Positions 41,210 to 50,217 of a DNA stretch of 64,000 nucleotides are shown in pieces. A model generated the notes under the pieces. The model worked only from the letters and a program-made list of their open reading frames with translations, was not told the DNA's origin and made no database searches. The DNA comes from Bacteroidota bacterium. GTDB lineage: Bacteria; Bacteroidota; Bacteroidia; Cytophagales; Cytophagaceae. The translations under genes were made by a program, and so were the position numbers. Numbering within the stretch: position 1 is the stretch's first letter; each line of letters begins with the position of its first letter. Location of the stretch: positions 62,001-126,000 of the forward strand of contig JAEVZS010000023.1 of the NCBI GenBank assembly GCA_023392125.1, in the 5' to 3' direction.

Positions 41210-43702
41210 ATGAATCAACATTCACTTTTCGGGGCAGCTACTCCATTCTTTGCAGAGGTAATTCTGCCATTACCTCTGCCTAATACATACACCTATAAAA
41301 TTCCGGCAAATACCGAAGCGCTGGTCGGTTCAAGAGTACTTGTCCAGTTCGGGAAAAAGAGAGTGCTGACCGGAGTTATCCGGGAAATCCATCAGTCTCC
41401 GCCCCAGGTATATGAAGCCAAGGAAATTATTGAGCTACTGGATACAAATCCTCTGATAACGACGCCCCAGCTAAGTCTGATCAGCTGGATGGCATCATAT
41501 TATATGTGCACTCCCGGAGAAGTGCTCAATGCTGCCATTCCCTCAGGTCTCAAGCTCAGCAGCGAATCAAAAATACAGCTAAACCCTGATACCGCTGCAA
41601 GCTCCGATATTCCTGTCGATCCCGTCGAACAGGTAATACTGGATACGATAGCCCGTCTGGGCGAAGTTTCTTTCAATGATCTGCCCAAACTTTGCGGAAT
41701 CGTCCGTATTTTACCCTATGTGCGTTCCCTGATCGAGAAAAAGAAAATCATCCTTTTTGAAGAAATAAAAGAAAAATATCGTCCAAAAACCGTAGGAAAA
41801 ATACGTCTGAATGAACAATACTATTCAAAAGAGAGCATAAAAAATCTTTTTGATTCACTGAAAAACAAGCCTCGTCAGACAGATATAATCCTCAAACTGC
41901 TTTCATTAAATCCATCCTATTCACAGGAGGGGTTTTATAAAGGAATCGACAAAGCACAATTCAAGCTTCTGATTGACGCTGATGCTTCGCTTCGGGCACT
42001 TATAAAAGATGGTGTTATTGATGAGTTTCAGGAAATCATTCCACGTTTTCCCGAGCTGCCAACCGAACCACATACTATAAGCAAGTTGTCTCCGGCTCAG
42101 CAAAAAGCCTGTGAGGCAATAGTAAATCTGTTCGACTCGACTGATACCGTATTGCTGCATGGCTTAACCGGCAGCGGTAAAACAGAAATATATATCACCC
42201 TCATCCATCAAGCGCTGGAAGGCGGCTCCCAGGTTTTATTTCTATTACCGGAAATAGCCCTTACTACACAGATTGTAACCCGCCTGAAGAAAGCTTTTGG
42301 CAGCACACTGGGCGTCTACCATTCAAAATTTTCTGACAACGAACGGGTTGAAGTATACAAAAACCTTTTATCGGGCAGGTATAATCTTATTGTTGGTGTT
42401 CGCTCTGCCATATTTCTTCCTTTTGAAAATCTTGGTCTCATTATTATTGATGAGGAACATGAAACTTCCTACAAGCAACAGGATCCGGCCCCGCGGTACC
42501 ATGCAAGGGATACAGCACTTGTATTATCCCGTCTTCACAATGCAAAAACATTATTGGGGACTGCCACCCCTTCGGTAGAAAGCTATTATCAATGCAAATC
42601 CGGTAACTGGGGGCTTGTCGAGCTGACAGAAAGATTTTCGTCCGCTTCACTGCCCGACATACATCTGATTGATCTCCGCCAGGAACGAAAGAAGAAAACA
42701 CTTCGTAATGATTTTTCCGGAGCTCTCCTGCATCAAATGGAAGAGGCTTTGGCAAGAAAAGAGCAGATTATACTCTTTCAGAACCGACGCGGCTACTCTC
42801 CTTTTCTGACTTGCGAAGACTGTTCATACGTGTTTTATTGCAAAAACTGTGATGTCAGTCTGACCTATCATATGCGTGCAGATGAACTTAAATGTCATTA
42901 TTGCGGACATTCAGAGAATCTGGCCCGCTCCTGTCCTGCCTGTGGCTCCTCCAAAATCAGGACTTCCGGTTTCGGAACGGAAAAACTTGAAGATGACTTA
43001 AAATTGTTCCTGCCGGATGCTCATCTTGCCCGAATGGATATGGATACCACCCGCCGTAAAAACAGCTATCAGGAGATTATAAACGATTTTGAGGAAAGAA
43101 AGACTGATATATTAATCGGTACACAAATGGTTACCAAGGGACTGGATTTTGACAATGTCAGCCTGGTAGGAATCTTCGATACGGACAGAAGCATTCATTT
43201 TCCTGATTTCCGGGCACATGAGCGCACATTTCAGATGCTTACCCAGGTAAGCGGAAGAGCGGGAAGAAAAGATAAGAAAGGAAAGGTATATATTCAGACT
43301 AACTTCCCTGAACATAAAATTTTCCAGCTCATCATTGAAAATGATTATATTTCAATGTATAATCACGAAATAGAGGAACGCAGGCGTTTCTTTTATCCGC
43401 CTTTTTCCCGAATGATCAAATTGACAGTAAAAGATGCCAGGCCCGAGCAAAGTAAGAAGTGCGCAGATACTCTCTATGCAAACCTGGTTGATATAATCGG
43501 GAAACAGCGAATGCTTGGCCCGGAAATTCCGCTGATCAATAAAATCCGGAACCTCTATCTTGTATCGATCTATATAAAGCTGGAGCGGGAAGGCATTAAC
43601 CTGAGTAAAGCAAAAGAACTGATAAAGACACAAGTGAACCGGGTCGTTTCTGAAAAAGACTTTAAATCAACGATCGTCTCCGTAGATGTAGACCCGGCTT
43701 AA
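41210..43702 (+). CDS. priA: Primosomal protein N' (replication restart helicase)
   Basis: An 830-residue 3'-5' DNA helicase that reloads the replisome at stalled forks. Order: N-terminal DNA-binding domain (PLPNTYTYKIP... VGSRVLVQFGKKRVLTG), winged helix, Walker A LLHGLTGSGKTEIYI, Walker B IIDEEHETSYK, the zinc-binding insertion with paired cysteines (CEDC, CKNC, CHYC, CPAC), and helicase motifs including DILIGTQMVTKGLDF and TQVSGRAGRKDKKG. All eight zinc ligands appear present. Full length for the family. Confidence 0.97.
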   Translation: MNQHSLFGAATPFFAEVILPLPLPNTYTYKIPANTEALVGSRVLVQFGKKRVLTGVIREIHQSPPQVYEAKEIIELLDTNPLITTPQLSLISWMASYYMCTPGEVLNAAIPSGLKLSSESKIQLNPDTAASSDIPVDPVEQVILDTIARLGEVSFNDLPKLCGIVRILPYVRSLIEKKKIILFEEIKEKYRPKTVGKIRLNEQYYSKESIKNLFDSLKNKPRQTDIILKLLSLNPSYSQEGFYKGIDKAQFKLLIDADASLRALIKDGVIDEFQEIIPRFPELPTEPHTISKLSPAQQKACEAIVNLFDSTDTVLLHGLTGSGKTEIYITLIHQALEGGSQVLFLLPEIALTTQIVTRLKKAFGSTLGVYHSKFSDNERVEVYKNLLSGRYNLIVGVRSAIFLPFENLGLIIIDEEHETSYKQQDPAPRYHARDTALVLSRLHNAKTLLGTATPSVESYYQCKSGNWGLVELTERFSSASLPDIHLIDLRQERKKKTLRNDFSGALLHQMEEALARKEQIILFQNRRGYSPFLTCEDCSYVFYCKNCDVSLTYHMRADELKCHYCGHSENLARSCPACGSSKIRTSGFGTEKLEDDLKLFLPDAHLARMDMDTTRRKNSYQEIINDFEERKTDILIGTQMVTKGLDFDNVSLVGIFDTDRSIHFPDFRAHERTFQMLTQVSGRAGRKDKKGKVYIQTNFPEHKIFQLIIENDYISMYNHEIEERRRFFYPPFSRMIKLTVKDARPEQSKKCADTLYANLVDIIGKQRMLGPEIPLINKIRNLYLVSIYIKLEREGINLSKAKELIKTQVNRVVSEKDFKSTIVSVDVDPA

Positions 43703-43722
43703 ACAAGCTGATTACAAACAAT

Positions 43723-44343
43723 ATGAACAAACTTATACTACCTGTTGCCGCACTTCTTCTGATAACCAGCGCCTGTGACCAGACACAGCAGAATGATGAG
43801 CTGGACAACAAAACATACACAGACGACAGAAAAGAGCAGCCAGATACATCTTCCATACCTGATACAAAAAAAGTACCTGTGGAAGTAAAAAAAGAAAAGA
43901 CAATCGGTGCCGCGGAAAGCAGCTTTTTGAACAATTTTGATGCTGTGCAGACCGGTACCTCGTTCCTCAATGTAAAGGAACTCTTTCCTTCCGCACCTGC
44001 TCCCCAGAGCAGAGCAGGCGCAAGCTCTCCATATATTAAAGAAAGTAAAAGTCAGGTTCCGCTATTTGACCAGTCAGCGCAGCTCAGTTTTCTGTTTAAG
44101 AATGACAGTCTTTCCGGCTATTATCTGACAATTACCGAGAGTGATTTTGAAAAAGCAGAGGAGCTTCATGACTTACTCAATGCAAGATATACAGCCCGCC
44201 TGGGAAACTGTACACCAGAAAAAGTCGAAGAGGAAAACCGATTCCTCAATACATGTTACTGGACCAATAAAGGAAAAACCCTGACATTTACGTATGACAT
44301 CAATGCAGGTAAAATTATCCTGCACTACCAGCAAAGCAAATAA
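43723..44343 (+). CDS. Predicted lipoprotein of unknown function
   Basis: A 206-residue protein with a lipoprotein signal ending in ITSAC (Cys18), then a charged, low-complexity linker rich in Asp, Lys and Glu (about 20-70), then a compact domain (about 75-205) with two Cys that may form a disulfide (GNCTPEK and NTCYWTNKG). It resembles beta-rich C-terminal domains but I do not recognise a family. It follows priA by 20 bases and probably rides on the same transcript; no functional link is implied. Convergent with surE. Confidence 0.72.
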   Translation: MNKLILPVAALLLITSACDQTQQNDELDNKTYTDDRKEQPDTSSIPDTKKVPVEVKKEKTIGAAESSFLNNFDAVQTGTSFLNVKELFPSAPAPQSRAGASSPYIKESKSQVPLFDQSAQLSFLFKNDSLSGYYLTITESDFEKAEELHDLLNARYTARLGNCTPEKVEEENRFLNTCYWTNKGKTLTFTYDINAGKIILHYQQSK

Positions 44344-44360
44344 CAGGGTTTTTATTCTGA

Positions 44361-45137
44361 TCAGGACAGTATATCCCATTCCCCGTTTATCTGGGGGATG
44401 GTATAATGGGCAGTCATATCATACATTACCGGTACCACAGATACATAATTGTTAGCCAACGCCCACTCATCTGTATCTTCTCCTTTATCAGAATTTACAA
44501 ACGTACCGTTCATCCAGAAGTATCTTCTGCCTTGAGGATCTTTACGCTCCTCAAACAATTCCTGCCATCTGGCCCTGGCCTGCCGGCAGATCTTTATTCC
44601 CTTTACCGGCTCTTCCGACTTGGCAGGGATATTCACATTCAGCGCTACCCCTTTGGCCAGACCGTGCTTCAGAACCTGCTCGGTAATTTTCCTGACAGGT
44701 TCCCTGCAATGGCTCATATCCGCATTGGGAGCAAAATCACACAGAGAAAAACCAATTGAAGGCATACCTTCAATGGCAGCTTCAATAGCCGCAGACATCG
44801 TTCCGGAATAAAGTACGCTAATGCTGGAATTGCTACCATGATTTATACCACTTACCACAAGATCCGGGCGTTTCTTATTCAGTACAAAAAACTTTGCGAG
44901 CTTAACACAATCTGCCGGAGTTCCGGAACATTCGTAAGCAGTAACAGAGCCGAAAATATCCGTTTCATCGAGCCGGAGCGTATTTCCTATCGTAATTGCA
45001 TGCCCCATGCCGGATTGAGGTCCCGAAGGCGCTACAACAATCACTTCTCCCAGCTCTTTCATTACATCGACCAGAATACGGATACCCTGAGCGCTTATGC
45101 CATCATCATTGGCTACTAAAATCAATGGTCTTGCCAT
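44361..45137 (-). CDS. surE: 5'/3'-nucleotidase SurE
   Basis: A 258-residue metal-dependent nucleotidase. The metal site LVANDDGISAQGI at the N-terminus, APSGPQSGMGHAIT, and VSGINHGSNSSISVLYSGTMSAAIEA are canonical. It removes phosphate from nucleoside monophosphates and is linked to stationary-phase survival. It starts 16 bases after ribBA and is the last gene of a minus-strand run that begins with two glycosyltransferases. Confidence 0.96.
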   Translation of the reverse strand: MARPLILVANDDGISAQGIRILVDVMKELGEVIVVAPSGPQSGMGHAITIGNTLRLDETDIFGSVTAYECSGTPADCVKLAKFFVLNKKRPDLVVSGINHGSNSSISVLYSGTMSAAIEAAIEGMPSIGFSLCDFAPNADMSHCREPVRKITEQVLKHGLAKGVALNVNIPAKSEEPVKGIKICRQARARWQELFEERKDPQGRRYFWMNGTFVNSDKGEDTDEWALANNYVSVVPVMYDMTAHYTIPQINGEWDILS

Positions 45138-45153
45138 CAGAAACTATAATTAA

Positions 45154-46398
45154 TTATTTTTTTGCTTTTAAAGCATTTAATATTTCATGTCCCATCTTAT
45201 CTCTCTTGGTAGTAAGATAAACCTTATTGTGCTCATTGGGCTCAATTTCAATAGGTACCCCTTCCACAATTTCAAGTCCGTACCCCATCAATCCGGCTCG
45301 TTTTACAGGATTGTTCGAAATAAGACGTATTTTACCAATACCCAGATCTCTGAGAATCTGGGCTCCGATGCCATAGTCCCGTTCATCCATCTTAAAGCCC
45401 AGTTCGAGATTTGCTTCCACAGTATCACGTCCCTGTTCCTGAAGCTTATAGGCCTTAAGCTTATTCAGTAATCCAATGCCTCTGCCTTCCTGATTCATAT
45501 ATAACACCACTCCCTTACCTTCTTTCTCCACCATCTGCATAGCTCCGTGCAATTGTGCCCCACAGTCACACCGGCAGGAACCAAAGATATCGCCTGTTAC
45601 ACAGGAAGAATGCACCCGGACCAATACAGGCTCGTTTTCATCCCAGCTTCCTTTGACCAAAGCCATATGGAGCTCACCTGTACTCAACTGGCGATATGCA
45701 ATCAGGTCAAAAGAACCAAAATCCGTAGGCATCTTAATACCAATCTCTCTCTTGATCAGACTTTCGTTCTTTAATCTGTAAGCAATCAGATCTTTTATGG
45801 AAACCAGTTTGAGATTATGCTTGTCAGCAACCTTTCTCAGATCCGGCAAACGTGCCATTGATCCATCTTCATTCAGGATTTCGACCAATACTGCTGCCGG
45901 CTTAAAGCCTGCAAGCCGGGCAAAATCGATACCCGCCTCTGTATGTCCCGACCTCCTCAGCACTCCTCCTGACTTTGCTCTCAAAGGGAAAATATGTCCC
46001 GGGCGACCAAAATCATCCGGTTTGATAGCCGGATCTACCAGCGCTTTGATAGTTTTAGCTCTGTCACTTGCAGAAATTCCGGTAGTACAGCCATGGCCGA
46101 GAAGATCAATCGATACCGTAAACGGTGTTTCATGCTGGGCCGTATTACGGCCAACCATCAGCTCCAGTCCCAGTTCTTCGCATCGCTCCTCCGAAAGCGG
46201 TGTACATATCAGCCCTCGTCCGTGAGTCGCCATAAAATTGACGATCTCCGGCGTAATACATTCAGCCGCACATATAAAATCACCTTCATTCTCCCGATCC
46301 TCATCATCAACTACTATGATGATTTTCCCGTTGCGTATTTCCTCAATGGCCTCTTCTATCGTATCAAGCTTTACTGATTTCGTTCTGTCGGTCGCCAT
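45154..46398 (-). CDS. ribBA: Bifunctional DHBP synthase / GTP cyclohydrolase II
   Basis: A 414-residue enzyme making both precursors of riboflavin. The N-terminal half has the DHBP synthase site VVDDEDRENEGDFICAAE, ATHGRGLICTPL and RRSGHTEAGIDFARLAG. The C-terminal half is GTP cyclohydrolase II, with zinc ligands in CRCDCGAQL and the preceding HSSC, MNQEGRGIGLLNK, and RLISNNPVKRAGL. The open frame extends 70 codons upstream into the neighbouring gene, but the ATG at 46398 (MATDRTKSVKL) is the sensible start; it still overlaps the upstream glycosyltransferase by 28 bases. Confidence 0.96.
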   Translation of the reverse strand: MATDRTKSVKLDTIEEAIEEIRNGKIIIVVDDEDRENEGDFICAAECITPEIVNFMATHGRGLICTPLSEERCEELGLELMVGRNTAQHETPFTVSIDLLGHGCTTGISASDRAKTIKALVDPAIKPDDFGRPGHIFPLRAKSGGVLRRSGHTEAGIDFARLAGFKPAAVLVEILNEDGSMARLPDLRKVADKHNLKLVSIKDLIAYRLKNESLIKREIGIKMPTDFGSFDLIAYRQLSTGELHMALVKGSWDENEPVLVRVHSSCVTGDIFGSCRCDCGAQLHGAMQMVEKEGKGVVLYMNQEGRGIGLLNKLKAYKLQEQGRDTVEANLELGFKMDERDYGIGAQILRDLGIGKIRLISNNPVKRAGLMGYGLEIVEGVPIEIEPNEHNKVYLTTKRDKMGHEILNALKAKK

Positions 46399-47549
46399 AT
46401 ATTCGTTTTTACCCCTGTTGAATATTTTATAAATCCTATTAATAATGCCAGGTTCATACTGTAGAAATGTGATATAAACCGGAATAACCGGAAATTGATC
46501 GCTATTTTCTTCAGTAATATATCTATTAGCGGGACACATAAGAACAGTATCTGTGCGATCAGTGCCATCTGATATACAATGTGGTAATCGAGCAGAACAA
46601 TATTGCAAAACAGATTAATGATTAATAAAAAAGGTGTAATCCAGCGCAATACCTTATGTGAAAAAAATGAAAACGCCAGTCCTGTAAAAGGTGGCCAGAG
46701 CAGCTTCTTGTAGACGGAAAGATTTTGAAAATTTCCTGCCGATATGCGGATCTTCCTCCTGAATTCTTCAGATAGTTTATTGGAAACATCTTCATAGGAG
46801 ACTGCAGACAGCTCATTGATTGCATACTTCCCTCTTGCAAGAGCATGCATGGTTATATAAAAGTCATCTACCAGAAAATTATGCGGCACCGGAGCAAAAA
46901 AAGACTTCCGGATGGAATATAACCCTCCGAATGCGCCTATCATAGTCCCCCAGATCAGTCCTTCGTGATATTTTATAATATTCTCGCGCTCAAGATATTT
47001 TTTCTCCTGATAGGAAATACCTTCCCTTCTGTGTTCCTGATTAAGAATATTTCCCCCTACCAACGCTATATCCGGGTTTTTGTAATGCTTTACCAGAGCA
47101 TAAATAGTCTCTCTGTCAAAAAGCACGTTGGCATCGGTGAGAACAAGTATTTCCTGTCCTGCATTTTCAACAAGACTGTTTATAATTCCTGCCTTGCCAG
47201 TTCTTGTAGTAAACTCTACAAGATAAAGATTGCGATAGCGCTGCTGATATTCCCGGATTATCGCATTTGTACGATCACTGGAATTATCCGAGCCTATATA
47301 AAAATGGATTTTATCAGACGGATAGTCTGAGTCAAAAACAATATCGATTTTTTTTGCAATCACATCCTGTTCGTTGTGCACAGCCATGATAATAGCCACC
47401 TCGGGAAGACCTGTATCCTCCTTATCATATGTGACCTGATTGGGCGATTTTCTTTCAGCTGCCAGTTTTAATATCAGCGGAAAGAAAACATACGTATGCA
47501 AAATCAGCAATACGGTCATCCAAAACAACAACTGAATAAAAACAATCAC
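46371..47549 (-). CDS. Membrane-bound processive-type glycosyltransferase family 2
   Basis: A 392-residue integral membrane GT2. One N-terminal helix (FIQLLFWMTVLLILHTYVFF) precedes the catalytic domain: EVAIIMAVHNEQDVI, IGSDNSSDRT, VLTDANVLFDRE, FLVDDFYITMHALARG and EFRRKIRISAGNFQNL, which stands at the place of the Q-x-x-RW box. Three or four C-terminal helices follow. Its layout resembles polysaccharide synthases such as IcaA. It overlaps the GT4 gene upstream by 4 bases, so the two act in one unit, and ribBA follows. Confidence 0.87.
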   Translation of the reverse strand: MIVFIQLLFWMTVLLILHTYVFFPLILKLAAERKSPNQVTYDKEDTGLPEVAIIMAVHNEQDVIAKKIDIVFDSDYPSDKIHFYIGSDNSSDRTNAIIREYQQRYRNLYLVEFTTRTGKAGIINSLVENAGQEILVLTDANVLFDRETIYALVKHYKNPDIALVGGNILNQEHRREGISYQEKKYLERENIIKYHEGLIWGTMIGAFGGLYSIRKSFFAPVPHNFLVDDFYITMHALARGKYAINELSAVSYEDVSNKLSEEFRRKIRISAGNFQNLSVYKKLLWPPFTGLAFSFFSHKVLRWITPFLLIINLFCNIVLLDYHIVYQMALIAQILFLCVPLIDILLKKIAINFRLFRFISHFYSMNLALLIGFIKYSTGVKTNIWRPTERNQ

Positions 47550-48736
47550 TTAGCTAACGATTTGTAAAGGTTTATAAGCCGATCGATTACTATAGGATTG
47601 GCATACTCGTTCTGAATGAGCAGGCCGGCATTTTTTCCGACAGAATCGTAATTTTCTCTATTCCTGAAATAATCTTTTATTTTCTCCACCCATCTTTCTG
47701 CATCATCACAAATTACAATATTTTTTCCATCAGAACAATCAATACCCTCCGCTCCTACGGAAGATGCAAAAATACATTTCTCAAGTGCCATTCCCTCCAC
47801 GATTTTCAACCGCATACCACCTCCGGAGAGCAACGGTACCAGCATCAAATCATATTGCTGGATAAAAACAGAAGCATCATCCACGTATCCATGGATGAAT
47901 ACATTTTTAATATTGAGCTCTTTTATATAATCAGGAGTGCCTTTTCCGGCAACATGAAGCTCCAGATGCGGCAGAGCCGCAGAAGCTTTCGGCCAGACAT
48001 TTTCCAGAAACCACATTAGCGCTTCCTGATTAGGGAGCCATTCAAGCGCACTGAGAATGAAACAGGTATTTTTAAGGGGCTTTATATCCGGTCTGAGTAC
48101 AAAACGATCAAGATCCACTCCGGCCGGAATGAAATGACACGGTACAGAAACTCCCATTTGTTTTATCCGGAGAGCATCCTCGGGAGTAATTGCTGCAATT
48201 GCATCAAACTTCGCGTAATACGTTCTTTCAAACAATTTAAGCTCACGAGCCATTCTCCGGAAGTATAATCTCTTCAACACATTCGGTTCATTTTCTGAGA
48301 GCCTCTGCCAGATCATATGTTCCAGATTATGTGAGCGGAGCACCACTGGTATATTCGTCCATTTACGAACACTATCCACGTACCAGGCCACATACGTACC
48401 CTCAAAATGCACCACATCAAACTGTTCTTCCCGCAACAGCATCTCCAGCTGTTTTTCAAAGTCGTCCGAAATAAACCGTTCCGCTATATAGGGAATTGGC
48501 TTAAAAAGATTCAGCAGGGCCTTCTTTCGGTTAATTGTAGTATCTATAAACACCGGAATCAGTCTGGCAATTCCGCCAAGCACATCCACTTGCTGAAAAT
48601 GCTTGGGAGTATTAACCGCCAGCACAGTTACCTCATGTCCTTTCAGACTAAGATTTCTCGTGATCCCGTACATAGCAATGGCGCCACCGTCATCAGGTGG
48701 GTAAGGTACTCTGAAACAAATTTGTAAAACTCTCAA
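47546..48736 (-). CDS. GT4-family glycosyltransferase
   Basis: A 396-residue GT-B enzyme. Seen: VLQICFRVPYPPDDGGAIAM (donor-side loop with the paired glycines), HFEGTYVAWYVDSV, VVLRSHNLEHMIWQRL, HFIPAGVDLDRFVL, and FILSALEWLPNQEALMWFLE. The C-terminal SGGGMRLKIVEGMALEKCIF holds the E-x-M donor motif. It begins a minus-strand unit with the membrane GT2, ribBA and surE. The target glycan is unknown. Confidence 0.88.
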   Translation of the reverse strand: MRVLQICFRVPYPPDDGGAIAMYGITRNLSLKGHEVTVLAVNTPKHFQQVDVLGGIARLIPVFIDTTINRKKALLNLFKPIPYIAERFISDDFEKQLEMLLREEQFDVVHFEGTYVAWYVDSVRKWTNIPVVLRSHNLEHMIWQRLSENEPNVLKRLYFRRMARELKLFERTYYAKFDAIAAITPEDALRIKQMGVSVPCHFIPAGVDLDRFVLRPDIKPLKNTCFILSALEWLPNQEALMWFLENVWPKASAALPHLELHVAGKGTPDYIKELNIKNVFIHGYVDDASVFIQQYDLMLVPLLSGGGMRLKIVEGMALEKCIFASSVGAEGIDCSDGKNIVICDDAERWVEKIKDYFRNRENYDSVGKNAGLLIQNEYANPIVIDRLINLYKSLAK

Positions 48737-48786
48737 GTATGCTGCTGCTTTCTGCGAAAGTAAATAAAAATAAGGAGAAGCGCCGA

Positions 48787-49464
48787 TTAAACCTCCATAT
48801 TCGGCTGTATAAAAAGCTTGTGGTCATTCAGACGCATAGCAATCAGGTTTCCCGTTCCCGGACGGTCAGGATAGACCGCTCCGTTGTCAATATTAATCTG
48901 ATAATGATCTGACACGGTAGCTATGCCATGGACTATTTTTTTCAACTCCGTCGGAGTATGCCCGTGCACCACAATACGGTTGCCGGTTTTAGCAGGATCA
49001 ACTTTAGAATTCCTTATCCATAGCATTGAAAACTCATCACTGAAAATATCGTTGATTTCAAAATTAAATCCGGCATGGACCAGCAGATAGTCCGGCAGCA
49101 CTTTAAATCTTTCCATATCAGTTATAAACCGAATATATTTTTCCGGTATTTCCTGAACAGCACTGACTCCAAAGCTCTTCAGCATCTCGTTTCCTCCGCT
49201 TGAATACCATATGCCCTGCATACTCTGCTCAAAAAAACAGTTCAGAAACATTTCTTCATGGTTTCCCAGCAATGTATAGACAGTAAAGCCTGATTCCCTC
49301 AGATTCATCACATAGTCAAGCACCTGTCTGCTCCCCGGACCACGATCTATAAAATCGCCCAGACAATACAAAACATCGGTTTTAGATAATCCGATCTGAT
49401 GTTCCACCAGGTGTTTTAACGTATTGTTACAACCATGAATATCTGAAATTACAAAAGAGGCCAT
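48787..49464 (-). CDS. Serine/threonine protein phosphatase-type metallophosphoesterase
   Basis: A 225-residue calcineurin-like phosphoesterase with all signature motifs: FVISDIHGCNN (D-x-H), YCLGDFIDRGPGS (GD-x-x-DRG), LLGNHEEMFL (GNHE), LLVHAGFNF and VVHGHTPTEL. This is the PrpA/PrpB and ApaH-like short form. Likely targets are phosphoproteins or diadenosine polyphosphates; the sequence does not decide. It stands alone with 41 bases to the zinc-finger gene upstream. Confidence 0.92.
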   Translation of the reverse strand: MASFVISDIHGCNNTLKHLVEHQIGLSKTDVLYCLGDFIDRGPGSRQVLDYVMNLRESGFTVYTLLGNHEEMFLNCFFEQSMQGIWYSSGGNEMLKSFGVSAVQEIPEKYIRFITDMERFKVLPDYLLVHAGFNFEINDIFSDEFSMLWIRNSKVDPAKTGNRIVVHGHTPTELKKIVHGIATVSDHYQINIDNGAVYPDRPGTGNLIAMRLNDHKLFIQPNMEV

Positions 49465-49505
49465 TCGTCAATCTTTTTTGGAAACATTTACAAACCAGTT
49501 TCCCC

Positions 49506-50174
49506 CTAGTGTGTGCATACCTGCTTCAAGGCAATCTCTCCCTTTCCCTGACAAATATCGCAGTTCAGCTTTATTCTCTTCTCTCCCTTACATTTTCTAC
49601 AGACCGCTACACCTTTTCCGTTGCAATCCGGGCATTCTTTAAAAACTTTTCCCATACTCCCGTTTTTAACAAGGACGCCTTTGCCGCCGCAAACAGAGCA
49701 GGCAAAATTACCTGCTTTACTGCAGGCAGTACAATCTTTGTACGATCCACCTGCCCCGTTGCATTTGCCGCATGGCTTCATTACATCATGGTAACCGGAA
49801 TTATCACATTTGGCACAGATTTTTGACTGCAACTGAGCCAGGTACATATGCACCTGCTCCTCATATACGAGATGATCAGAGCTTTTCAGATATTCATTAA
49901 AAGCATTTCGGGCCCTTACATATTCCTTTGCTCCCATGAGCGCTCTTCCATAGCAGTAGATCAATGTATCAGGAACATTATCCGACGCAGTACCAAAAGT
50001 TTCGCGAATCAGAATCAGAGACTGATCATACTTCTGCTGATCCAGCAGAGAAAAAATCTGCTTATAATCAACAGTGCCCGGTCCGTCTTCGGACTGAGCA
50101 CTGCCGGTTAGAGAAGCCAATATCAGAATTGAAAGTAAAAGGCTGTATGCCGGTTTTACATAATCTGCTAGCAT
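49506..50174 (-). CDS. Exported protein with seven CxxC zinc-finger pairs (DnaJ-like, no J domain)
   Basis: A 222-residue protein. Starting at the ATG at 50174, residues 1-27 form a signal peptide (SLLLSILILASLTGSAQS). About 100 residues of helical TPR-like sequence follow (YKQIFSLLDQQKYDQSL, YCYGRALMGAKEYVRARNAF). The C-terminal 100 residues hold seven CxxC units (CAKC, CGKC, CTAC, CSVC, CPDC, CRKC, CDIC), several with the G-x-G spacing of the DnaJ zinc region. No J domain is present. A zinc- or thiol-dependent periplasmic binding role is inferred. An earlier in-frame start at 50258 lies inside the desaturase gene. Confidence 0.8.
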   Translation of the reverse strand: MLADYVKPAYSLLLSILILASLTGSAQSEDGPGTVDYKQIFSLLDQQKYDQSLILIRETFGTASDNVPDTLIYCYGRALMGAKEYVRARNAFNEYLKSSDHLVYEEQVHMYLAQLQSKICAKCDNSGYHDVMKPCGKCNGAGGSYKDCTACSKAGNFACSVCGGKGVLVKNGSMGKVFKECPDCNGKGVAVCRKCKGEKRIKLNCDICQGKGEIALKQVCTH

Positions 50175-50217
50175 CGCATTAAAATTTATCCCGCAAAACA
50201 GATGCTTTGCGCAACTA

